Source: WRGT01 sp964450405
Lineage (GTDB): Bacteria > Spirochaetota > UBA4802 > UBA5550
Assembly (NCBI GenBank): GCA_964450405.1
Contig: CAYVCQ010000022.1
Location: 1-64,000, forward strand
Reading direction: 5' to 3'
DNA length: 64,000 bases
The notes under the pieces are model-generated. The model made no database searches, had not been told where the DNA came from, and saw nothing but the letters and a program-made list of their open reading frames with translations. Positions 25,936-34,065 of the stretch are shown here, piece by piece; within the stretch, counting starts at the first letter, position 1, and every line of letters begins with the position of its first letter. A program made the translations under genes and the position numbers.

Positions 25936-26630
25936 CTGCGGCTTCCCGGTGTAATGCTGTATTCGCTGTCGATGAAAAATCTTGAAAAAATAATAAATGG
26001 CATATGGATAAGAGATGTAAATGGAACAATCATAATTGCCAATTCTCCGATAATCATATGAGTAAAAATTACTGTCTGATAATTAAAAAAATGATGATAC
26101 GCAAAGAATCCACTGATAAAAGGGGCCATTACAATAAATAATATAGTATAATCGCGAAGAGTGGAAAGAACCCGGACCCGTGGAAGAAAAATGCGTCGTG
26201 CTAAAAAGAAAACTCCGAAGGTGATTAATATCATAGTGAAAAAATCAGTTAGATGCTCCGGTAAGGCAGGGAGACTTATACCAATTGTCAGATCGGCTAC
26301 GGTGTTATGCGCAAAAAGAAATACCGGTGTTATAAATAGAAGTATATGAAAAATCAGACTGGTTATACCCATCAGGGGATTTGTGCCAAAGATCGTATTT
26401 CTTATTTTTATTTTAATAGAGGAGGTTGTATTTTTTAAGAAGCTCCGCTGAGCAGGTATTGATCTGCCGGAAACAATATTTTCCGTCTGAAGATTGACTC
26501 TGCTGATCTTACGCGTTGCAAGGACTAACCATATTGTACGATATGTGAATCCGGATAAAAATACAACTATAGAGATGACAAATCCCGGACCGCGCAGAAA
26601 ATCATAAAGATCTGGGATAGCAGTAGCCAT
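25929..26630 (-). CDS. TmcC/NarI-like membrane redox subunit
   Basis: 233 residues with about five membrane helices (~14-36, 87-108, 126-143, 158-178, 190-212). His residues within or near helices (FHILLF, AYHHFF, THMIIGE, SLIHM) are positioned to bind b-haems as in NarI/DsrM/TmcC proteins. It heads the operon tmcC-tmcB-tmcA-metV-metF. It would pass electrons between the periplasmic cytochrome or quinone pool and the cytoplasmic iron-sulfur protein. Exact family (TmcC versus DsrM/HmeC) cannot be settled by eye. Confidence 0.75.
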   Translation of the reverse strand: MATAIPDLYDFLRGPGFVISIVVFLSGFTYRTIWLVLATRKISRVNLQTENIVSGRSIPAQRSFLKNTTSSIKIKIRNTIFGTNPLMGITSLIFHILLFITPVFLFAHNTVADLTIGISLPALPEHLTDFFTMILITFGVFFLARRIFLPRVRVLSTLRDYTILFIVMAPFISGFFAYHHFFNYQTVIFTHMIIGELAIMIVPFTSLIHMPFIIFSRFFIDSEYSITPGSRRW

Positions 26631-26821
26631 TTAAACATTCTCCGGGTTAATTTTTGAACAGATTATTTTAACTTCGAAATGCCGGAGTTTTTTTGTCAAG
26701 AATGATACGGATGATTTCTTTATAATTCTTCACAATGGTGTTAGCTCGATGATTATCCATTTTACAGAATGTTGTGCAGTATATTTTTGATAAGACCTTG
26801 TTTTTGTTGTCACTTGTTTAC

Positions 26822-26849
26822 TTGACAATAAATATTAATTTACTATATT
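26822..26849 (+). promoter_or_regulatory. Sigma-70-type promoter of the MBL-fold gene
   Basis: TTGACA, a 16-base spacer, then TATATT, 38 bases before the ATG of the metallo-beta-lactamase-fold gene. Confidence 0.65.
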
Positions 26850-26887
26850 TTCATAATCGCTAAATTTTAATGAAATGGAGGTTTACC

Positions 26888-27625
26888 ATGAACAGAGTTT
26901 TATTATTCATTCCCCTGATTATGATGTTCTCGACGTTAACACTTTTTTCGCAGGATAAATTTGAATCTGACTCATTTAAAACCACAGCGGGCGATCTTAA
27001 AATAACGTTCCTCGGCCATGGTACTATTATGATGAATTTCGACGGAAAGATAATACATGTCGACCCGTACAGTAAAGTGGCTGATTACACCAAATTACCC
27101 AAGGCGGATATTATTCTTATAACGCATGAACATGGTGACCATCTTGACAGTGCAGCAATTGATGCTGTCAAAAAAGAAAAAACCGTAATAATTCTCACCC
27201 GGATATGTTTTGATAAAATCAAACAGGGCGAAGTGATGAAAAACGGAGATGTAAAAACTGAATCCGGAATAAGAATAGAAGCAGTGCCGGCATACAACTT
27301 AATAAATAAGCGTCCCGATGGAAATCCGTTTCACCCTAAAGGTGAGGGTAACGGATACATTCTTACATTTGGTGATAAAAGATTTTATATTGCCGGTGAT
27401 ACAGAGAATATTCCAGAGATGAAAACATTTAAGAATATATACTGTGCGTTTTTACCTGTGAATCTCCCCTATACAATGACTCCGGAGATGGTGGCGGATG
27501 CTGTTAGATCTGTTAAACCGGAAATTTTTTATCCCTACCATACCGGAGAAACAGATACAAATAAAATTGTCGAACTTCTGAAAAACGATAAGAAGATTGA
27601 TGTAAGAATACGCAGGATGAAGTGA
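26888..27625 (+). CDS. Secreted metallo-beta-lactamase-fold hydrolase (UlaG-like)
   Basis: 245 residues. A signal peptide (NRVLLFIPLIMMFSTLTLFSQ) is followed by an MBL fold: LGHGTIMM, the metal motif THEHGDHLD, AGDTE and the terminal FYPYHTGE. Closest to the UlaG/L-ascorbate-lactonase-like branch; substrate unknown. Exported members are commonly annotated only as MBL-fold hydrolases. The ATG at 26888 has GGAGG six bases upstream, so an earlier ATG at 26870 is rejected. Own promoter at 26822. Confidence 0.88.
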   Translation: MNRVLLFIPLIMMFSTLTLFSQDKFESDSFKTTAGDLKITFLGHGTIMMNFDGKIIHVDPYSKVADYTKLPKADIILITHEHGDHLDSAAIDAVKKEKTVIILTRICFDKIKQGEVMKNGDVKTESGIRIEAVPAYNLINKRPDGNPFHPKGEGNGYILTFGDKRFYIAGDTENIPEMKTFKNIYCAFLPVNLPYTMTPEMVADAVRSVKPEIFYPYHTGETDTNKIVELLKNDKKIDVRIRRMK

Positions 27626-27634
27626 TCTTATATA

Positions 27635-27714
27635 GTAACTGATCAAAAATCACTGATATTTTGCTCTCCGCCGCGCCTTCGGCGCGGCGGAGAGCAATAG
27701 TTCTTTGTAGTTAC
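27635..27714. repeat. Structured hairpin repeat, family C (copy 3)
   Basis: Inner perfect 16-bp stem (27662-27696, loop TTC, core CCGCGCC/GGCGCGG) with outer ends GTAACTGATCAAA and TTTGTAGTTAC. Ten bases past the MBL gene stop, so it may double as terminator. Confidence 0.75.
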
Positions 27715-27792
27715 CTTTGTCATAGTGTATTGTGATGTCTTTTTGTATGGCAGTCGCAGATTTTTTTTTAAGTTAATCTTCCGGAGAGGTAT

Positions 27793-27978
27793 ATGCCGTC
27801 AAAGTATTATCCTGATGAAGGTGCGGTTATCGGTTATCGTTGCCCTGAATGCGGCTCCGAAGATATTGTATGCACGCTCGCTGTATATGAATTCACAACT
27901 CTTGAATGCAGTAAATGCAAAAAAAGATCGACACTTGATGATCTGCAGATAACAGAATGGTTCGCTCCTGAGAATTAG
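27793..27978 (+). CDS. Small zinc-ribbon protein
   Basis: 61 residues with one treble-clef or zinc-ribbon unit: RCPECGSED and ECSKCKKRS (four Cys). The ending LDDLQITEWF parallels VDEYQLSDWY at the end of the larger zinc-ribbon protein on the opposite strand just downstream, so they are paralogous domains. GGAGAGG precedes the ATG. Function unknown; nucleic-acid or protein contact is typical for such ribbons. Confidence 0.75.
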   Translation: MPSKYYPDEGAVIGYRCPECGSEDIVCTLAVYEFTTLECSKCKKRSTLDDLQITEWFAPEN

Positions 27979-28036
27979 CGATAAACCAATTTTTTAATAA
28001 TACGGAAACCATATTATTAAAAAAATTAAGCACTCA

Positions 28037-28513
28037 TTATTGATACCAGTCTGAGAGCTGGTATTCATCAACTGTATCTTCGAAACCGCAATTGCTGCAT
28101 TTAAACGACATAAATACCTCACCGCCAATCGATCCTGAATAGACTTTATCAGCATTGGATGATTTACATTTCGGGCAGCGTACACCATCTGTAGATCCTG
28201 TTATTTTTTCAGACTGTTCTGAATTATTTATATATTTCTCAACTTCATCGGGAGTTAGAGGACGTAACTTTTCAACGATATAAGTTTTCATTGCATCATA
28301 ACTGCCGCCAGGTGTGGATCTTGTATGAAGATAAAAAGATCCGCATTCGGGGCATAAGAGAATCTGAAAAATATCAATATGATTAAAATCTTTATATAGA
28401 GTCAGATAACCGAAAGTATCAGGGAATTTATCGCTATAAAGATTTTCGGGAGTGTTTTCTATTTCCCATCCGTCATTTTTAAACATTCCGCAAATTCTGC
28501 AGCCATCCTGCAT
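28037..28513 (-). CDS. Zinc-ribbon protein with two metal sites
   Basis: 158 residues. The N-terminal part has CRICGMF and CPECGSFY Cys pairs (possible first site). The C-terminal ~50 residues form a second ribbon, RCPKCKSSN plus KCSNCGFED, ending VDEYQLSDWYQ, similar to the whole 61-residue protein at 27793. No signal peptide. It follows the HD gene by 18 bases on the same strand, suggesting an operon. Function unknown. Confidence 0.7.
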   Translation of the reverse strand: MQDGCRICGMFKNDGWEIENTPENLYSDKFPDTFGYLTLYKDFNHIDIFQILLCPECGSFYLHTRSTPGGSYDAMKTYIVEKLRPLTPDEVEKYINNSEQSEKITGSTDGVRCPKCKSSNADKVYSGSIGGEVFMSFKCSNCGFEDTVDEYQLSDWYQ

Positions 28514-28531
28514 ACTATTCCCCTGCCTGAT

Positions 28532-29164
28532 TCAAGATAATAAATCTATTTCATAGCTGATATTCTGACGTGCTGTATTTTCGTATTCATTTTGAAAAGA
28601 GTTAGACAAGAAAATAAAGTCACGGTTTAAGAAACCGGATAATAGTTTAATCCTGCTCTTATTATATATTATTCCGGGAATATAAAAATACTCCTTACGT
28701 ACATTTTTTATGTATTCAGTATATTTTTCCCTATCGGTTCCTAGAATCGCAAGATCAATATCAAGGAATAGTTTATAATCAGATTTATTCTCACTCTCGG
28801 ATATATTGTGCTTCTTTGTAAGCAAAATCATTGCAGTGGTATTATCTATATTTATTTTTGATACACCGATATTATTCAGGAAATTAAAAGCGAATAAAGC
28901 ACTCTTTTCCTCATTATCATTGCGGTAGGTTTTATAAATTATATCATGAAACCAGATTGCAAATTGAAAACTGTCAAAATCATTTATTTGAGATTTGTAC
29001 TTATCAGCAAGAATCAGCATGTCGGTAATATGATTTAAATTGTGGTAATAACGAAATCTTAAATTGTATTTTTTGACGATAGCATTGTATGAATTTAATA
29101 TTACATCTATATCCGATGTATATTTTTTTATAAGTGAATTCCAGCTTTCTTCCAAATTATACAT
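28532..29164 (-). CDS. HD-superfamily predicted metal-dependent phosphohydrolase
   Basis: 210 residues. HD signature residues are visible in RYYHNLNHI (first His), AIWFHDIIYKT (His-Asp pair) and NEEKSALFAF, then FLDIDLAILG (downstream Asp). This order matches the COG4339 type of small HD hydrolases. Cytoplasmic; substrate unknown, nucleotides are likely. No clear Shine-Dalgarno before the ATG. Probably the first gene of a pair with the zinc-ribbon gene. Confidence 0.78.
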   Translation of the reverse strand: MYNLEESWNSLIKKYTSDIDVILNSYNAIVKKYNLRFRYYHNLNHITDMLILADKYKSQINDFDSFQFAIWFHDIIYKTYRNDNEEKSALFAFNFLNNIGVSKINIDNTTAMILLTKKHNISESENKSDYKLFLDIDLAILGTDREKYTEYIKNVRKEYFYIPGIIYNKSRIKLLSGFLNRDFIFLSNSFQNEYENTARQNISYEIDLLS

Positions 29165-29466
29165 ATTTTTACACCGCCGATTGTGAGAAAAATTTCATAT
29201 AAATCATTTTCTGTAATAATAATTTATATGAACTGAAAGGTTCTGTCCAATCTAAAATTTATCAGCATTTTTTTCCGGCAGCTTTGTAAGGAGTTCGAAC
29301 TCATCAGAAGTTCAGCTTTTTTTTTAAAATGTTCAAATTACAGAACTATTAGATTGATTTCGGCGGTTTGATGTTTATATTTTTTCAGCCGGCAGGGAAG
29401 GAATCCATTGTAAACAGCACTTTGTAATTTAATTCAAATTTCAATAATGGCGGCAAATAAAAAAAG

Positions 29467-29536
29467 CCCTGAAATAATCAGGGCTTTTATGAGCGGGTAG
29501 CGGGAATCGAACCCGCGTAGTTAGCTTGGAAGGCTA
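29467..29536 (-). other. attL: partial tRNA-Gly with terminator
   Basis: Contains the 3' 45 bases of tRNA-Gly (T arm, variable loop, anticodon arm 3' side) from 29492, then sequence that no longer matches the tRNA beyond 29536. The hairpin CCCTG-AAATAAT-CAGGG next to it is the tRNA terminator. Identical over 70 bases to 36930-36999. Confidence 0.9.
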
Positions 29537-29664
29537 TTTTGATGTTTTTTACATTATGCAATTACATGTTTTATACTACTTTTTAAGTCATTTATTTAAC
29601 ACATTTTAAAATAATGTATATGTTATATGCTTGAAATTGTAAGTTTATGTTTTAATATGTCCCT

Positions 29665-29698
29665 GTTTATCTGACAGTTTATCTGACAGTCAGATAAA
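29665..29698. promoter_or_regulatory. Integrase arm-type repeats, left
   Basis: GTTTATCTGACA is present twice in tandem (29665-29676, 29677-29688), followed by an inverted GTCAGATAAA. The same ATCTGACA motif occurs near the right end of the element (36864-36885). Site position right before the integrase gene fits arm sites and integrase autoregulation. Confidence 0.6.
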
Positions 29699-29710
29699 AA
29701 AGGGGGCAAG

Positions 29711-30886
29711 ATGAACGGCAAGCCGTACGCGTTATATAAGCGGAAAAGTAACGGTATTTATTATGCTCAATTTAAAAACATGGACGGGACGTGGAGTGTT
29801 GCAAAGTCAACCGGGGAGACTGCAAAAGGGCGCGCTGAAAAGTGGGCTATTGATTATTTAAACGCGGGTAATGGGGCAATAGTACAAAAGGAAAATATTA
29901 CTTTTGAAAACTTTTCTAAAGACTTTTTTAAATGGGATAATTCGTGGGCTACTGATAAAAGGGTACGAGGGTTAAGGATAGCCCCTTATCATTGCTTACA
30001 ACGTGAGGATTTATTAAATAACCATATAAACCCTTCAATCGGTAAAATGAAGCTCACAGCGATTGACAGGGCTGTTATAAAGGACTTTAGAAACAAGATG
30101 TTTAAAAAGGGGTATGCGGGAAATACAATTAACAAGTGTTTATCTGCCATTAAAACAATCCTTGAATCAGCAGAGGAAAAAAGCCTTATTCAATATATCC
30201 CCCGCATAGACCGCGCCGCCGATAATCCGAAAACAAAAGGGGTATTGACACCGGATGAAGTTAAACAGTTATTTTCTTTTGAATGGATGACAAAGCCAGT
30301 ATTCAGACACCCGGCGCGCCCTGACTTCATGGGGCAGGTGTCGAACCTTTTAGCAGTGACTACCGGGTTAAGATTATCGGAGATACAAGCCTTATCAATG
30401 AAGGATATAAACCTTGAAAGTAATTTTATCATTGTTCGCAGATCGTGGAATAATAGACTATATTGCCTTAATGAAGAAACGAAAACAGGAAAGGAAAGAA
30501 TAATCTTTTTTTCTGATATGATAAAAGATAAGATAATTGAACTTATCGAATTAAACCCGCATGGAAAACACCCCGATAACTTTTTATTCTTCAGTGAACA
30601 GAAAGAACGACCAAAAGATCAGCGAGCCTTTTCAATATCACTTTTCACGGCTCTTGACAGAATCGGAATTGATGAAGCCGCACGTAAAGAAAGAAATATA
30701 ACCTTTCACAGTCATAGACATTTTTTAAACAGCTTATTACTCAATGCGAAAATTCCACTTCAAAAGGTTCAGCAGATCACAGGTCATGGAAGTATTGAAA
30801 TGAGTAATCATTATTACCGGATTGATGACATGACAGATGTTTTAAAAATTACTGATTCAATTTTAATATCATCAAAAGATAAATAA
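29711..30886 (+). CDS. int: Tyrosine recombinase/integrase
   Basis: 391 residues. The N-terminal ~55 residues resemble an arm-DNA-binding domain, ~65-160 a core-binding SAM-like domain, and ~178-385 the catalytic domain. Catalytic residues are in place: R221 (TTGLRLSEI), K258 region, H333-x-x-R336 (FHSHRHF), H359 (TGHGS) and Tyr 368 or 369 (NHYYRID). GGGGGC upstream is a strong RBS. Inserted next to attL in tRNA-Gly, so it is the integrase that catalysed entry of the element. Confidence 0.95.
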   Translation: MNGKPYALYKRKSNGIYYAQFKNMDGTWSVAKSTGETAKGRAEKWAIDYLNAGNGAIVQKENITFENFSKDFFKWDNSWATDKRVRGLRIAPYHCLQREDLLNNHINPSIGKMKLTAIDRAVIKDFRNKMFKKGYAGNTINKCLSAIKTILESAEEKSLIQYIPRIDRAADNPKTKGVLTPDEVKQLFSFEWMTKPVFRHPARPDFMGQVSNLLAVTTGLRLSEIQALSMKDINLESNFIIVRRSWNNRLYCLNEETKTGKERIIFFSDMIKDKIIELIELNPHGKHPDNFLFFSEQKERPKDQRAFSISLFTALDRIGIDEAARKERNITFHSHRHFLNSLLLNAKIPLQKVQQITGHGSIEMSNHYYRIDDMTDVLKITDSILISSKDK

Positions 30887-30976
30887 AACAATTTTTTATT
30901 TTTTTGTTAAAAAATCAAAACTAAATGCATATAAGTGATAGAGAAATAAATTATAATAATTGAGAGGTTGATTTTT

Positions 30977-31189
30977 TTGGAAAATTTAAATAAAACATTT
31001 AACAAAAGTATTTCTGATAAGGCGCGTATAAAAAATGCTGCTGAATTTTTTCAAGTATCTGAAAGTTTTTTAAGACATGCTATTATGAATCGTCGAATTC
31101 CAAGTTATAGGCTCGGTGGTGCTGTGTTTGTTTCTTTATCTGAGATAGAAGAAATGATTAAAAAGAACAGAGTTTATACCGGAATATAG
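30977..31189 (+). CDS. Excisionase-like small HTH protein
   Basis: About 70 residues. NAAEFFQVSESFLRHAI-type HTH followed by the wing IPSYRLGGAVFVSLSEIEEMI is the MerR/HTH_17 (excisionase) pattern. The TTG at 30977 is chosen because GAGAGG lies nine bases upstream; the TTG at 30968 is too close to it. 90 bases downstream of the integrase on the same strand. A directionality factor for excision is the likely role. Confidence 0.75.
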   Translation: MENLNKTFNKSISDKARIKNAAEFFQVSESFLRHAIMNRRIPSYRLGGAVFVSLSEIEEMIKKNRVYTGI

Positions 31190-31533
31190 TTTAAAATTAA
31201 CAAAATAAACAAAAACATTTTATTACTTATTAAAGTTAATAAAATATTATTAAAAGGGCAGCTAGTTCATAAGCCCTTTTAAAAGCTTTCTAAGCCACAT
31301 AGTGACGTTTTGAATTAAATTGCCACAGTTATTCTGTCAAATCGTAAAAACATGTTTTAGTCAATCTTTAATTTGTTTAAGTCGGCCTGTATTTTTAATA
31401 CTTTTTTTTGAGGGTACCGTTTATTTAGTTTACCGTGCCCCATCTATTTTTTTTTAAATCATGAAAGAAAATATCATATCAATCAGGCTTTAATTCCGGA
31501 ATTTTTAAACAGAAAAATAATAAGGATGGTATT
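31190..31533. other. AT-rich gap within the element
   Basis: Contains a weak hairpin, AAAAGGGC/GCCCTTTT (31252-31280), probably terminating the int-xis transcript. Nothing else is supported. Confidence 0.5.
31252..31280 (+). terminator. Probable terminator after int-xis
   Basis: AAAAGGGC and GCCCTTTT form an 8-bp stem with a 13-base loop, ending in T residues. Confidence 0.6.
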
Positions 31534-32547
31534 ATGGTAATAACAGATATTGAAAGTAAAATTGAAAATTGTAATGAACTTTTGAAGATCGTTGATGAAT
31601 TAAAATTCACACATTATGATAAAATTGAAATCTCTTCAGAAAAGAATAAATTCGAAAATTGGAATCCGCAATTAAGGAAGAAATTGATAAGTCATCCGAA
31701 ATCAAAAAAAGGTTTGATCACTTATTTACTTAATAAAGGTGGGGTGGTTGATCATTTTTATCGCATTTTGTCAGATGATGAGAAACTAAAATATAAACAT
31801 AAAGGTTATAAAACTGTTGAAAGTCTATTTGATAGAACTAAATATCAGAATATAAAGAATGGATTAATACTATTTACCGGAAACGGTGTAAAATTGAGAT
31901 TCACTAAGCTAAATAATCTTGATAATAATGAAAGTATTATCAGGCAGATAAAGAATTCAATAAAATATCTTATTGATAATAACTATCTAGTGGAATACAA
32001 AACGGAAGATTACATCATTGATTATTATCTGAATAAATTTAATTTTAATGAAATTGAGCTAAATTACTTTTTTAATAACGTTGAATTATTTAATCTAATC
32101 AAAGACTGTTATGGTTATTTAAATGAATTTGAAATAGCTTCACATTTGTCCTGTGTAGGTGGAAAGTTAAAAGATGAAAATAAGTTATCTGATTCAATTA
32201 AGAATTATGGTGAAATAAATTTGCACAATACAACTTGCTATTTATGGGGGAATAGTAGTTCAAAATGTTTCCTGTATAATGTAACAGCAAAAAATGAAGA
32301 CCGAAAATATAATTTGCCAGGTGATTTATTTAAAGTAGAATTATGTTTATATCGCATGTTCTTTAAAGATAAAAAAATTAAACTTGATTTCAATTTTAAA
32401 AACGACATAGATTATAATAAGGGTTTATTTAAAAAAGTTAAAGATGTAATTGCAATGCCTATCCAGAATAAAAAGACTCATTATTTAATAATTCAAAATA
32501 TGTATATCAGAAGAAGACGCGCCACTGAATTGTCTTTAGAAGAGTAA
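31534..32547 (+). CDS. Element-encoded protein of unknown function (possible replication protein)
   Basis: 337 residues, very AT-rich and Asn/Lys-rich. No confident family. The segment TCYLWGNSSSKCFLYNVTAK followed by GDLFKVELCLYR resembles the pattern (YLG..-s..-YdK..-E...-RvElrl-r) found in rolling-circle replication initiators of the Rep_trans/phage gene II type, but catalytic Tyr and His motifs were not located. It ends with RRRR, a basic tail. RBS AAGGAT. Codon use differs from the host genes, consistent with acquisition. Confidence 0.5.
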   Translation: MVITDIESKIENCNELLKIVDELKFTHYDKIEISSEKNKFENWNPQLRKKLISHPKSKKGLITYLLNKGGVVDHFYRILSDDEKLKYKHKGYKTVESLFDRTKYQNIKNGLILFTGNGVKLRFTKLNNLDNNESIIRQIKNSIKYLIDNNYLVEYKTEDYIIDYYLNKFNFNEIELNYFFNNVELFNLIKDCYGYLNEFEIASHLSCVGGKLKDENKLSDSIKNYGEINLHNTTCYLWGNSSSKCFLYNVTAKNEDRKYNLPGDLFKVELCLYRMFFKDKKIKLDFNFKNDIDYNKGLFKKVKDVIAMPIQNKKTHYLIIQNMYIRRRRATELSLEE

Positions 32548-32589
32548 GGGAGTTAATTTAATATTGTTTTTATTAATGATGTTAAGTCC

Positions 32590-32624
32590 CCATAGGAGAA
32601 TTTTATAGAAAAACTCTCCTATGG
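32590..32624. terminator. Bidirectional hairpin between convergent element genes
   Basis: CCATAGGAGA (32590-32599) and TCTCCTATGG (32615-32624) are perfect 10-bp arms with an AT-rich loop. It lies between a plus-strand stop at 32547 and a minus-strand stop at 32680. Confidence 0.65.
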
Positions 32625-32679
32625 CATAGACGAATTCGAATGGTGTCAATCGAAAGACCAGTTCTTTAATGAATAATCA

Positions 32680-33012
32680 TTACCTTTTTGGTCTTGTTAA
32701 TAGAGTAAACAAGCCTAGTATTATATCACCAAAAACCCATATTATAAGTATCATTATAAATCCGATACCGGTACCAATTGCTGCACCAGCTCTGCCAGCT
32801 GAACTAGCTTCGGAAGAAATAGATTGAGATGCACTGCTCATACCTCCAATCATCCACCACAACATTAAAAGATTAAAAAGAATAAAAGTCCATTTTATGA
32901 ATTTACCAAATATAGACCGCTGCAATTTCTTGAGAGACTTGCCGCATTTCGGGCAGTCTAATGCTTCGCTACTCACTTCGGATTGACATTCCGGGCATTG
33001 AATTAAAGCCAT
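32680..33012 (-). CDS. Zinc-ribbon protein with two membrane helices
   Basis: 110 residues. The N-terminal ribbon reads MALIQCPECQS and CPKCGKS. Two hydrophobic segments follow (~40-58 and ~80-105), separated by a Ser/Ala/Gly-rich stretch (SSASQSISSEASSAGRAG). Its opening MALxxCxECQ parallels the larger protein of this group at 34066. GGAGG RBS. Last of three co-directional genes. Role unknown; it is probably an inner-membrane protein with the ribbon in the cytoplasm. Confidence 0.7.
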   Translation of the reverse strand: MALIQCPECQSEVSSEALDCPKCGKSLKKLQRSIFGKFIKWTFILFNLLMLWWMIGGMSSASQSISSEASSAGRAGAAIGTGIGFIMILIIWVFGDIILGLFTLLTRPKR

Positions 33013-33076
33013 AAATATAAGCCTCCATAATAATTTATAATATTAACTCGTTAATATAATGAGTTTGATATTTACT

Positions 33077-34006
33077 TTATTGCTCAGTGACAGTGGTAAC
33101 TAATATTTTGGAATCTAATGGTACTACTTTTCCATTTTCCCCAATTTGAAAATTTCCTCCCCAGATGGCTTTCATCATATCCGCACTCTTCTTAAAGGCT
33201 TCACCTTTATCAAATAGAACATTATCAACCGAAATCCTTGTGAAATTTATAGCCATTTGAATGCCGATACTTTCGTTTTCATTTTTAAAATCTGCTTTTA
33301 CATAGTAATCTCTAACTTCACCAGGTTCTATTTCTTTAATTGAATTTATTATACTTTTAGAACAATTATTATATAAATATAGTTGATTTTCAATTTTCTT
33401 TTTACTTTTGATATCCTTCATGTAGAAGTTGATTTTATCCGTAGCCGTATTAAAAGTTTTTTTGATGCTTGAAGTATTTTTTAATTGGATGTGCATCAAA
33501 ATTGTTTTTCCATCATTGATGATTTGAGAATTGTATAAATCAAGATCTACGGCGAGACCATCTGATTCCCCAGATATATGAAAATATTCAGTAACTTCTT
33601 TTAACTTATTATTGGTGACTATTAATCTTTTTTCTGAAAAATTATTTTGGAATCTATTATTTTTATGTGTATATAGATTTCCAAAGTTTTCATCATGAAC
33701 GATGTAATATTGTTGAGTAGAATCTAAATATCCCCCACCGGGTGAGTAGAATACTCCAATTTCGCCAATTACTGTACCGAAATCACTTAAGGAGTTTGAA
33801 ATGCTCTTCGGTATAGGGCGCGGATTTATGCCTCTATTTGCGTCCAGAAGATCAGTAGGATCAACACATAGACCTTCTTTATTTAGACACAAAGGAATCG
33901 AAAATTTTTCATTTTCAGAATAAAATACAGTCTCTTTTTTTTCAGCTGAAGTACAAGAAATCATAATGGGTAATATTAATATTGCCATAATGCTTAATCT
34001 TTTCAT
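33077..34006 (-). CDS. Element-borne lipoprotein
   Basis: 309 residues. A signal peptide with lipobox MISC-TS (Cys ~18) predicts an acylated envelope protein. The rest is mixed alpha/beta with no recognised domain; a DUF-type immunoglobulin-like region may lie at ~165-260 (LMHIQLKNTSS, EPGEVRDYYVKAD). GGAGAG RBS. Lies between the two zinc-ribbon genes, so the three probably form one transcription unit. Function unknown. Confidence 0.65.
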   Translation of the reverse strand: MKRLSIMAILILPIMISCTSAEKKETVFYSENEKFSIPLCLNKEGLCVDPTDLLDANRGINPRPIPKSISNSLSDFGTVIGEIGVFYSPGGGYLDSTQQYYIVHDENFGNLYTHKNNRFQNNFSEKRLIVTNNKLKEVTEYFHISGESDGLAVDLDLYNSQIINDGKTILMHIQLKNTSSIKKTFNTATDKINFYMKDIKSKKKIENQLYLYNNCSKSIINSIKEIEPGEVRDYYVKADFKNENESIGIQMAINFTRISVDNVLFDKGEAFKKSADMMKAIWGGNFQIGENGKVVPLDSKILVTTVTEQ

Positions 34007-34065
34007 TTTTCAAACTCTCCAAATTATTTTATTTATATAACCAGTATTTCTAAAGTAAAAATAAG

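Larger units (their letters stand above)
29165..29710. other. Junction region of integrated element
   Basis: From 29165 to 29466 is AT-rich DNA without a gene. Then come attL (29467-29536) inside a tRNA-Gly 3' fragment and the integrase upstream region with arm-type repeats (29665-29698). Confidence 0.6.

Noticed and set aside
29492..29536. Second tRNA-Gly gene
   Set aside because: Only the 3' 45 bases are present. The anticodon loop 5' side and acceptor 5' strand are missing, so it is the attL remnant.
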